A stretch of DNA of 39,433 bases from JADKBO01 sp037968395. Its GTDB lineage: Bacteria; Bacteroidota; Bacteroidia; Chitinophagales; Saprospiraceae. The notes below the pieces were generated by a model. The model saw nothing but the letters and a program-made list of their open reading frames with translations. It was not told the DNA's origin and did not search any database. Made by a program: the position numbers and the translations under genes. Positions 7,798 to 15,800 of the stretch are shown piece after piece (the first letter of the stretch is position 1; every line of letters starts with the position of its first letter). The stretch lies in NCBI GenBank assembly GCA_037968395.1, contig JBBKVK010000247.1, forward strand, positions 1-39,433, read 5' to 3'.

Positions 7798-10700
7798 TTA
7801 CTCTCTTATCAAAATCATTTTTTTAGTTGATGTCATTCCGTCTACTTCAAGCATATAGTATAAGACACCGCTTGCATTTATTTCATTAGCTGAAAGTGTA
7901 ATTACATTTTCACCTTTTTTGTATTCTTGTGCTGATTTATATACTGTTCTACCAGTTACATCAACAATCTTGAAGATTGCATTACCACCTTTGGCAAGCG
8001 TAAACCTTACTGAAGTAGTATTATCGAACGGGTTAGGAGTGTTCTGAAACAGCTCTACACCTACAGTTTTATCTGCGCTTCTTATTACTAGTTCTACATT
8101 CATGATTTGCAATGATGCATCATATGCTTCTGCTACTGTTCCTTCAGATGCAATATTTAATTGATCCTTGAGTGAACCAGCATTTACAGCTTTGAATACA
8201 ATATCAAATAATGTTTGATCCTTATCTAAATGGACTGTATTTGCTTCATTCCAACTTGTACTTACAATACCATTTTCAATATTGTTAAGGCCAATGTTTG
8301 CTTCAGTCATTTGAATACCTCTCGCTTCAATTCCTACAAATTCTAAAACCTTAGTATCAAATTGTAATCCTAACTGGAATCCAAATATTTCCTTAGCTTG
8401 AGCTGCAGTTACAGGGACTCTGATTACTTCATCTTTACTGAAGTTGATGTCTTTAGTCTCTAATGACAATGTACTTGCAGATCTATTTCCACTCACATTA
8501 TCTCTTACATTAGCTTTAGCTGTATTATTAACATCACCTACTTTTACCGCCTTAAAGTCATTTGTCATCACTTCTGCACCATTGTACATAAAGTCAATTA
8601 TTTGATTAAATGGCCAAGGGTGGTTTGGTTCTGGAATAATGTATCCACCATCAACAAATCTCCAAGACTCATTATTAGGAAGTTCTTTATAGATACCTAA
8701 TATTAATTTTCTTAAAGATACTAAATCAGATGCTGTTACGCTTTGACTATTATTAACATCAGCTGCTATGATCTTGTAAGGACTTGTAAACTTGTCAATC
8801 CCTAAGATGTGTCTTTGTATCATTACTAAATCCAATGTTGAAACACCATTCATGTAATCACCTGATTTGTTTGGTGACAACTCATAATTAGTGCCATTTG
8901 TCATTCCTGAGAATTGATATTCTCCATTTGCAGATGTTGCACTGATTATTGATTCATGGCTTGTCATGTTTTCCATACTTACAGATACAGCGTCTACTTC
9001 TTTGTTGTCTTCTGTAACAATATGTCCGCCTATTCTTGATCCTTCGCAAGATCCATCATTTGATTGGATGTTAATTCTTACAGTACAATAATCTTGGTTA
9101 CCAGAACCATCTTTTACCCATACTTGTAGCGTATTGATGCCTAAATTATCACAAGAATAAGTCTTCTTAGTAACAATTGATGTTGATGAGAAAGAAAAAG
9201 TAATCTCAGTCAAATCTGGTGATCCACCAGGACAGTTATCAAATGAACCCTTGTCAAAATCACTTGCCCAAATGTCGATCATTTTTGTTGAAGGCATCAC
9301 TACTGTTGTAATTTCACTTAAGCAGTATGGAGTTGGTTTTTTCTTGTCCTTTATTGTAAAGAAGTATTCACATGTTGTTCTATTTCCACATAAATCTTCT
9401 ACAGTCCAAAGTATTTTATGCTTACCTACAGGGAATGTACCTGAAGCATCTTTCCCAGATCTAATTGGGCCAAAAGTACCGTCTGCATCTTCATCAATTC
9501 TATAAGTAAATTTCAATTTACTTGCAGGAGTACAATCATCTGTTGCATCATTTTTCAATTCAATGTAACCATCGCAGTTTTGACCATATCCGTCTGCTGA
9601 TTTATCAAAACAACTTGTAAACACTGGCTTAACCTTATTATTAAGTTTGATTACTTGTGTTCTTGAAGTAATTCCTCCAGCTGAAGGATTGTTTTGATTG
9701 TATTCACACCAGTCAATTATTGTCCATGTTCTTAATATCTTAAAACATGCAGAATCAACTAATGTAAATGTCTGATCAGTATAAGCTGCTGCAATTAAAC
9801 TACAGTTTTGTTGTGTCCATGTTGGCCTACCGGTAACTGAAGGGTCAGTATCTATATCCATACAACCATTGATTTCTCTATCTCTTACATTGTTCCAATT
9901 AATTTGTAATTGACTGAAAGGAAGATTATCAATAATAGTAATTCTTTGTGTACAAGTTTTGTCAGTATTACCGGATAGTTTTGCTCTAAATGTTCTTGTA
10001 ATTGTACCTACACCGCACTGATTTGGTTCTGAATTGTCAGTATGTGTAATACTAGGTGTACCACAGTTATCTGTTGCAGTAGCATTACCAGTTATTGTAA
10101 GATCTTTATAATCTTGAGTACAATTGATTGTGATAGCTGGTGGACAAGTGATTACCATATCGGTTTTATCTTGTACAGTTACATTCACCATACAGTTGTT
10201 AGTCAATCCATTAGCATCAGTAACTCTCATTTCTACCATCACTTGCTTTCCAGCATCCTGACAACAGAAGCTAACTTTGTTTCTGAATGTACTATTAGCT
10301 GATTCGCAGGTACCAGTTGGATTACCGTTATCATTTATTCTTCTTACATCTAAGGTGACTGCTGTACAGTTATCATGAGACCCATCATCAAAAGACTTAG
10401 CAAATATGTATGCAACCCCTTGAGTGTTTGCGTTGTTTGTTAATGTTACTACTGTAAATTGATCACAAACGGCAACAGGAGGAACATTATCAATTACATC
10501 TACCTCTGTAAAGCAATACCCTACATTACCACAGGCATCTGTTGAAGTATATTTAACCCAAGTTCTTCCTACAGGTAAGTTTCTAATCTCATACCGTATA
10601 AATTTTCCATTATTGTCATTTATTCTTACAACTTCATCATCTATATATACACCGTTTGCTGGAGGAGCACCATTAGCATTTGCTAATAAATATCCTACCG

Positions 10701-11742
10701 TGTAAGTAGTGCTTGAGCAGTCAAAGATTTGAATTGGATGAGGCACATTCCATGTTCCAGAACAAGAGTAAGGGTTCGCCTGTACGTCTTGGTTATCAGT
10801 GGGACATGTTAATATTGGCCCTTGATCATCAACTATTTTAACGATTTGGAAATCTTTTCTCACTGTACCAGTACACCAATCCAAGACCACCCATTGTCTC
10901 AACACTTTAAAGCTTGATTCACAAATTGGTAATACTTGGTCTGTAAAAGTTGCATTTAGCTCACAGATTGAATTATTTGGGTAAATAGGCTTACCACTTA
11001 ATGTCAATGGAACACCAGATTCGTTTGGTTGTGGGTATCCATCTTTATTCTTATCCCATGCAGGGGATATATTATCATTTGGATTGTTATCACAATTGAA
11101 GATTGTATCATTAGGAAATACAACATCACCAATACCAATTTTGATATAGTAAATTTTTCTAGTACAAATTTTAGATTTATTACCACTAACATCTGTTGCT
11201 TGATACTTAATAGTTCTTACTGCTGTAGTATCACCACTGCAGGCACTATCTTCTACCTCATTAGATAACTCTTTGACTGTTGCAGAACTACAGTTGTCTC
11301 TTGCGGTTGGCAAGGCAAAGGTTCTCTCATCATAACAGTCTAACGTAATGTCAGCTGGACAATCGATGTAAGGAGCAAGTTTGTCCTCAACTTTGATTAA
11401 TCCCCAACATGAATTTAGGCCTAACTTAACCTTAACAGTTAGAGTTTGACCGATGTGGGTACTGTTAACGATTGGACTGGTAGGAATAGGCTGCCCAAAG
11501 GCATTTTGTACCTCTACTGTGTAATTACATAAAGCACTTACTCCTTGACCCTCTAGCATCATGTCTGGAGTAATTTCTACCTTACAGTCGTCATCCATGG
11601 ATACTTGTACATTGTTGTTACAAGCCAAAGGACATTGAGATATAGCATCGTTACTAAATAACATTGCCATCAATAAGAAGCCATAAAAACTACCTCGTAG
11701 TATGATGTGACTTAGGTTTTGTGTAAAATTCTCCATTCTCAT
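7798..11742 (-). CDS. HYR-like / dockerin / cohesin surface protein with T9SS type A sorting domain
   Basis: This giant secreted protein is about 1314 aa from the ATG at 11742 (another ATG lies at 11775; positions below are counted from that one). After a signal-type hydrophobic stretch (about 31-46) come many cysteine-paired, HYR-like Ig domains with recurring CP.DITL.C...DNC patterns, to about 900. A carboxypeptidase-regulatory-like beta domain (about 910-968) follows, then a dockerin (about 973-1028) with two half-repeats: DYMNGVSTLDLVMIQRHILG and DVNNSQSVTASDLVSLRKLI. Next is a cohesin-like domain (about 1102-1232), and last a T9SS type A sorting domain (NTPNPFDNTTSVRF to KKMILIRE). Dockerins bind cohesins with calcium, and the adjacent gene carries three cohesin-like domains, so the two may assemble on the surface. 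No catalytic domain is visible. The 11742 start shortens an otherwise long n-region. Confidence 0.85.
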   Translation of the reverse strand: MRMENFTQNLSHIILRGSFYGFLLMAMLFSNDAISQCPLACNNNVQVSMDDDCKVEITPDMMLEGQGVSALCNYTVEVQNAFGQPIPTSPIVNSTHIGQTLTVKVKLGLNSCWGLIKVEDKLAPYIDCPADITLDCYDERTFALPTARDNCSSATVKELSNEVEDSACSGDTTAVRTIKYQATDVSGNKSKICTRKIYYIKIGIGDVVFPNDTIFNCDNNPNDNISPAWDKNKDGYPQPNESGVPLTLSGKPIYPNNSICELNATFTDQVLPICESSFKVLRQWVVLDWCTGTVRKDFQIVKIVDDQGPILTCPTDNQDVQANPYSCSGTWNVPHPIQIFDCSSTTYTVGYLLANANGAPPANGVYIDDEVVRINDNNGKFIRYEIRNLPVGRTWVKYTSTDACGNVGYCFTEVDVIDNVPPVAVCDQFTVVTLTNNANTQGVAYIFAKSFDDGSHDNCTAVTLDVRRINDNGNPTGTCESANSTFRNKVSFCCQDAGKQVMVEMRVTDANGLTNNCMVNVTVQDKTDMVITCPPAITINCTQDYKDLTITGNATATDNCGTPSITHTDNSEPNQCGVGTITRTFRAKLSGNTDKTCTQRITIIDNLPFSQLQINWNNVRDREINGCMDIDTDPSVTGRPTWTQQNCSLIAAAYTDQTFTLVDSACFKILRTWTIIDWCEYNQNNPSAGGITSRTQVIKLNNKVKPVFTSCFDKSADGYGQNCDGYIELKNDATDDCTPASKLKFTYRIDEDADGTFGPIRSGKDASGTFPVGKHKILWTVEDLCGNRTTCEYFFTIKDKKKPTPYCLSEITTVVMPSTKMIDIWASDFDKGSFDNCPGGSPDLTEITFSFSSTSIVTKKTYSCDNLGINTLQVWVKDGSGNQDYCTVRINIQSNDGSCEGSRIGGHIVTEDNKEVDAVSVSMENMTSHESIISATSANGEYQFSGMTNGTNYELSPNKSGDYMNGVSTLDLVMIQRHILGIDKFTSPYKIIAADVNNSQSVTASDLVSLRKLILGIYKELPNNESWRFVDGGYIIPEPNHPWPFNQIIDFMYNGAEVMTNDFKAVKVGDVNNTAKANVRDNVSGNRSASTLSLETKDINFSKDEVIRVPVTAAQAKEIFGFQLGLQFDTKVLEFVGIEARGIQMTEANIGLNNIENGIVSTSWNEANTVHLDKDQTLFDIVFKAVNAGSLKDQLNIASEGTVAEAYDASLQIMNVELVIRSADKTVGVELFQNTPNPFDNTTSVRFTLAKGGNAIFKIVDVTGRTVYKSAQEYKKGENVITLSANEINASGVLYYMLEVDGMTSTKKMILIRE

Positions 11743-11891
11743 GAGATAAAAATTTCGGTTTTTAATATTAAACATAATTTTAAATTAGGAACTATTAATA
11801 TTCAGATTAAGAGTGATAACTTAAGTAAGCAATCTATCCAAAAGGGGGATTTGGGACAGATTAAAATTGTCTATTGCATTAATTCCAATAA

Positions 11892-12581
11892 TCATACCAA
11901 GTTTTGTTCCATTGCATATTTTATTAAAGAAATGGTGCTACGAACATTGAGTTTCCTCATAATGTTTTTTTTATGAACTCCCACTGTTTGATCGCTTATA
12001 TAGAGTTCTTTTCCTATTTCTTTATTATTTTTTGCTTGTGTTACAAGTCTTAGTATTTCTAATTCTCTTTTTGTAAGTCTTTGTCTAACTTGGAATCTAT
12101 CTTCATATTTTCGTATACTAGATTCTTCTTTTTTACCATCATCACTTGTTTTTGAATTGAATAGTTTTCGTGATGGTGTAAGTTGGAGTCCTGCACCGAG
12201 ATGGGCTTCTCCATTCATCACTTCTTCTATACAAGTAATAAGTTCTCCAAACGATGATGTTTTTAACAAATACCCATCTGCGCCGGACTTCATTACATCT
12301 CTTACTAATTTATAATTATCGTAATTAGTTAGAATAATAACTCTGGCATTTGGATGAATCTTTTTGATTTTAGGTACATGATTAATGATATCTTCATCTT
12401 CAATGTCTAGATTGCTTATTACTAATGCGCAATCTGAAGAGTTTTCTTTGATAAAAGCTGGAAGATCTAAATAATGACCGGCGACATTAAAACCTGAAAT
12501 GTTATGTTGTTCCAGAAGAGATTTTATCCCTTGGACAAGCAATACTTCATTGTCTATAAATACGGTTTGTAGTGTCAGCAT
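11892..12581 (-). CDS. LuxR/NarL-type response regulator with degenerate receiver
   Basis: This 229-aa protein has an N-terminal receiver domain (about 4-125) and a C-terminal LuxR-type helix-turn-helix (about 165-225: LTKRELEILRLV, NKEIGKELYISDQTVGVHKK). Aligned by eye with NarL, the phospho-acceptor Asp is Asn57 (ALVISNLDI against LILLDLNM), and the acidic pair is Asp10-Asn11 rather than Asp-Asp. The conserved Thr (IILTN) and Lys (GYLLK) remain. Phosphorylation at the normal site therefore seems lost, and the protein may act without phosphate or through another signal. It lies upstream of and on the same strand as the dockerin/cohesin surface gene, with a 149-bp gap, and could regulate that locus. 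No histidine kinase is in view. DNA binding is inferred from the family. Confidence 0.9.
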   Translation of the reverse strand: MLTLQTVFIDNEVLLVQGIKSLLEQHNISGFNVAGHYLDLPAFIKENSSDCALVISNLDIEDEDIINHVPKIKKIHPNARVIILTNYDNYKLVRDVMKSGADGYLLKTSSFGELITCIEEVMNGEAHLGAGLQLTPSRKLFNSKTSDDGKKEESSIRKYEDRFQVRQRLTKRELEILRLVTQAKNNKEIGKELYISDQTVGVHKKNIMRKLNVRSTISLIKYAMEQNLV

Positions 12582-12681
12582 TAAATATAATCTGATTTAG
12601 ATATAGTCAATACTTCAAATTATGTGCCATGATTAGGATTAGCATTAAAATTTCATTAGAAAACTCATAATTGAAAGTTGA

Positions 12682-12713
12682 TTGCATTTTACAATTAGAC
12701 TTGATTACCTTTA
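12682..12713 (+). promoter_or_regulatory. Weak promoter candidate for the acyltransferase
   Basis: TTG (12682-12684), 21 bp, then TACCTTTA (12706-12713) matches the Bacteroidota -33/-7 layout with one mismatch in the last -7 base. The predicted start near 12717 lies 9 nt before the ATG at 12726. Confidence 0.3.
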
Positions 12714-12725
12714 CTTTTATATAAT

Positions 12726-13553
12726 ATGATAGTTACATTTTTAAAATTAATAGGTAAATACTGTAATAGCAAAGAAGGATCTTTGCCTAGAAAGGCTTTG
12801 ACTTTTATACTCAGAGACATCGTCAAATATCGAGGAAAAGTAATTAAAAAAAACTTGTCACTATGCTTTAAAAATAAGGATAACGACCAAATAGAACATG
12901 ACTATTATAGCGTATTGTCTAAACTTATCCTAGAATCAGTTGGGTCCTATAATTTAACTAAGAATGAAATAACGGGTAAGCTAGGAATCTCTCCAGACAG
13001 TATTAAGATGATCAACGAATCTGATAAAAGAGTAGTAATTCTTTGCTCGCATATTGGTAATTGGGAGGTTATTATCCCTGCATTGCCCTTATTTATTAAT
13101 AAAAAGATATATGCAGCCTACAAACCAATAAGTAATAAGAAAACAGATAAATGGTTATTAGAAGTTAGAGGGAGATTTGGATTGATATTAAAACCAATGG
13201 AACAAATCGCAAGATCGTTTTATAAGGAACCCCAAGGAGTTTTTATTTTTATAAACGACCAAAGTCCCTCCATTGGATCAAAAGGTAAATGGTTGCCACT
13301 ATTTAGGACAGATACTCAATGGTATGATGGTGTAACTAAGCTGTCTAAGAGAGGAGACTGTATGTTTTTATTTCAAAAAGTATCTCCTTTAAAAGATGGA
13401 TATATTATAGAGTATGAAAACTTAAACAAAGAGACATTACTAGAAGAATATGTAAGCAAACTTGAGCAAAACATAGCTAGTTTTCCAGAGCATTGGCTTT
13501 GGTCACACAATCGGTGGAAAAATAAAAAATTAGTGGAAGGAATTAACCTTTAA
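12726..13553 (+). CDS. Lipid A biosynthesis (LpxL/HtrB-type) acyltransferase
   Basis: This 275-aa protein belongs to the lysophospholipid/lauroyl acyltransferase superfamily, which transfers acyl chains to lipid A or related lipids at the inner face of the cytoplasmic membrane. The catalytic HX4E motif is present as HIGNWE (His109, Glu114). Further family blocks are AYKPISNKKTDKW, the FINDQSPS block (about 177-184) and the C-terminal HWLWSHNRWK. It is slightly short for LpxL and has no convincing N-terminal membrane helix, so it may be a peripheral protein. The substrate cannot be told from sequence; an ornithine- or amino-lipid acyltransferase is an alternative. Its last 11 bp overlap the end of the convergent peroxidase gene. 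The upstream neighbour, a regulator, is divergent. Confidence 0.85.
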   Translation: MIVTFLKLIGKYCNSKEGSLPRKALTFILRDIVKYRGKVIKKNLSLCFKNKDNDQIEHDYYSVLSKLILESVGSYNLTKNEITGKLGISPDSIKMINESDKRVVILCSHIGNWEVIIPALPLFINKKIYAAYKPISNKKTDKWLLEVRGRFGLILKPMEQIARSFYKEPQGVFIFINDQSPSIGSKGKWLPLFRTDTQWYDGVTKLSKRGDCMFLFQKVSPLKDGYIIEYENLNKETLLEEYVSKLEQNIASFPEHWLWSHNRWKNKKLVEGINL

Positions 13554-15453
13554 TAAACTTAAGAATGTTATAAGCTGATTTGTTGTAGAGCAAAATGTTA
13601 TAAAGGCCATGTGGCATATTTTCATCTATTGTTAAATAGATTTGATTTTCACCTTTAAGAATACTTTTATTTATCTCTTTGATAACACTACCATTCATAG
13701 AAATGATTTGAATAGTAATATCTGAATTCTCATTGGTAAACACATTCAAGTTGATCAAACTGTTCACCAATGTAGGTGAAATGGTAGCGTCTAATTCAAC
13801 AGGTATTGGCTTTGGACCATTTGGTATTTCATCATGAGACTGAGCCTTAAACACTTCGCTTTGCATAAGCTTAATTGAAGTGTTTCTCATAATTATGTCC
13901 CTTAATGTAGTCTTCTTTACATCTCTAATGTCTTCAGATGAAAAACTAGGATCATTTGCATAGTAAAACCTATCCCCATCTCTCAATAATTGAAATTGAT
14001 TTTTTAGTATTACTTGCATTAATCTTCCCATCATAGCTTCTTCCATATGGACTTCTGCAAGCATTCCAACCCATGGATCTAGATTCGAAATCTCTCCATA
14101 AGTTTGTGTTAATAGATCTGATTCATCATGGCTTTTAGTTAATTCATAAAAGCTAGGTATCGTTGGCAAACCAAAATAACTTCTTACAGTATTATAATCT
14201 GGTAACCCTCTTTCTCTACCTCTGTTGATGTTAATTGATGCTAAATCCAAAGGTGGTGCTCCATTGCCTCCGAATAAAAAGTTTCTAACATCATCAATTA
14301 CTTTACAATCTAATTCTTGTTGAACTTGTGTAGCCATACCTTTCACAAAAGGATCAATACCTCCAGATAAAATAACCATATATGGATTGAAAAATGCATC
14401 TTTTAAAGTAGTAGAACCTCTATCGATTAAATGTCCATCATTTTTCATTCTTACAATATTGCTATTGATAAGAGTGTGTCCAAATCTAAAAGCTGCAGCT
14501 GAGAATTCATTAAAGATTTCAACTTTCAACTTACTATTGTATCCGTTATATGCAGGTATAGATACTCCCATAGCTGGCAACCACTCGTTGTAAGTGATAT
14601 GTTGAAGGTAAGCTATGTTTTTTCTTCTTGCTGTTTGGTAAATAACTTCATCACTCCAAAAAGGATATAATGAAATTATTTTATCACAAAGTCTATTGTG
14701 TTCTCTAACAAATATGGTATGAAAAGCTAAAAGAAGAGGATTTTCGTTTGCTCTTCTGTCTCCAGCTACAAAGTTAAATTTTAAAGTATTTGTAGGATCA
14801 TCCATTTCTGGTGCTAAATCATCTACTTTTTGACTATTAAATTCTCCATCTTCTGTATTCCAAGGAAGTAAATTGCCATCACTTACTTTAAGTTTTCCTT
14901 TCTCAAAAGTTCTTAACCAATTTGCTGTTTCAAGTGTAGAGCCATAAATCGCAGAACCATCTAAATAAGACGTTACTTGATTGTTGTAATTTCTAGGATT
15001 AGAAGGGTCAATACCTGTACCTTCAGCTTTTAGTGACCTTAACATTGGGATCACAGAACCTTCAGTAAAAAATTGATCGCCTTGTGGCACAACTATATTA
15101 TCTAGTGCTTCTGATTGATCATCTGCTACAAAAGTCAAATCATGGTCGATAAATTGACCAAACGCCCAAGTAAAGTCACTTAAACCTATTTCACTATTTA
15201 ATAAGTTGTTTTGAGCGAATAAGGAATTACTAATAACCCTTGGATTAGGTTTACCATAAGTTTCATCAAGTTTAGGGCTTTCAACATTATCAACGTAGTT
15301 AGCTGGAGAAACTCTTTTGAGCAAAGCGTTAGTGGTCCCCCACTCTTGGTTTGAGATATTATTTCCCTGCCCTGTCACAGATCTATTTTCCTGTGCAGAA
15401 ACATTTTGGAGGGTAAAAAATAATATAAATAAACAGTATAATTGTTTACTCAT
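13543..15453 (-). CDS. Secreted animal-type haem peroxidase with T9SS type A sorting domain
   Basis: From the ATG at 15453 this is 636 aa with a signal peptide (MSKQLYCLFILFFTLQNVSA). It is related to myeloperoxidase and cyclooxygenase. Family residues are all in place: distal GQFIDHD (Gln100, Asp103, His104), the Arg-X-X-Glu pair (Arg234, Glu237), REHNR, and proximal His326 in FRFGHTL. Asp103 and Glu237 match the residues that tie haem covalently to the protein in myeloperoxidase. A LDGSAIYGS calcium-site block is also present. The last 80 or so residues form a T9SS type A domain, so the enzyme should be exported and surface-bound or released. Possible roles are oxidant or hypohalite production, or defence; this is inference. 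The start at 15453 is chosen over 15486 for the signal peptide. It has a good upstream promoter. Confidence 0.92.
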   Translation of the reverse strand: MSKQLYCLFILFFTLQNVSAQENRSVTGQGNNISNQEWGTTNALLKRVSPANYVDNVESPKLDETYGKPNPRVISNSLFAQNNLLNSEIGLSDFTWAFGQFIDHDLTFVADDQSEALDNIVVPQGDQFFTEGSVIPMLRSLKAEGTGIDPSNPRNYNNQVTSYLDGSAIYGSTLETANWLRTFEKGKLKVSDGNLLPWNTEDGEFNSQKVDDLAPEMDDPTNTLKFNFVAGDRRANENPLLLAFHTIFVREHNRLCDKIISLYPFWSDEVIYQTARRKNIAYLQHITYNEWLPAMGVSIPAYNGYNSKLKVEIFNEFSAAAFRFGHTLINSNIVRMKNDGHLIDRGSTTLKDAFFNPYMVILSGGIDPFVKGMATQVQQELDCKVIDDVRNFLFGGNGAPPLDLASININRGRERGLPDYNTVRSYFGLPTIPSFYELTKSHDESDLLTQTYGEISNLDPWVGMLAEVHMEEAMMGRLMQVILKNQFQLLRDGDRFYYANDPSFSSEDIRDVKKTTLRDIIMRNTSIKLMQSEVFKAQSHDEIPNGPKPIPVELDATISPTLVNSLINLNVFTNENSDITIQIISMNGSVIKEINKSILKGENQIYLTIDENMPHGLYNILLYNKSAYNILKFIKG

Positions 15454-15559
15454 TGTGATTGACTCTTTATATTCATGGTTGCTCAAATAATCTAAGCAAG
15501 TGCAAAAATAACAGTAATAAGCAATTATTGTGCTATTTTTTAGAATTTTTATTAAAAAT

Positions 15560-15768
15560 ATTTACACAAATATAGTATATTTATTTAATATGAAGCAAAC
15601 TGTTAGTATATTATATATTATAATATTATTTAATATGTTGTGCTTGTGATTTATTTATCAATAAGTTGTAAAAGCTTATTTGTGGATTTATAATGTGTAA
15701 GTACAATTGTTTAAATGTCTTAATTAGAGATATAAAAGTTTTTATATCAAAATTTACACAAATATAGT
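15560..15768. repeat. 17-bp direct repeat pair in the peroxidase-guaB intergenic region
   Basis: ATTTACACAAATATAGT is found at 15560-15576 and identically at 15752-15768, 192 bp apart, in the 347-bp gap between the divergent peroxidase and guaB genes. Each copy carries a perfect minus-strand TATATTTG box, so the copies may be tandem promoters or operator sites. The rest of the gap is AT-rich with no supported gene. Confidence 0.6.
15567..15599 (-). promoter_or_regulatory. Promoter for the haem peroxidase gene
   Basis: Read on the minus strand, TTTG (15599-15596), 21 bp, then TATATTTG (15574-15567) matches both Bacteroidota promoter elements at normal spacing. Transcription would start near 15563, leaving a leader of about 110 nt. 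Confidence 0.6.
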
Positions 15769-15789
15769 TTAAGGAATTATAAAGGTTTT

Positions 15790-15797
15790 TAACTTTG
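15790..15797 (+). promoter_or_regulatory. guaB -7 box (TAACTTTG) next to the start codon
   Basis: TAACTTTG matches TAnnTTTG exactly and ends 3 bp before the ATG at 15801, with an imperfect TTTA at 15768-15771 in the -33 position (18-bp spacing). If used, transcription would start at or next to the A of the ATG, giving a leaderless mRNA. Confidence 0.45.
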
Positions 15798-15800
15798 CAC

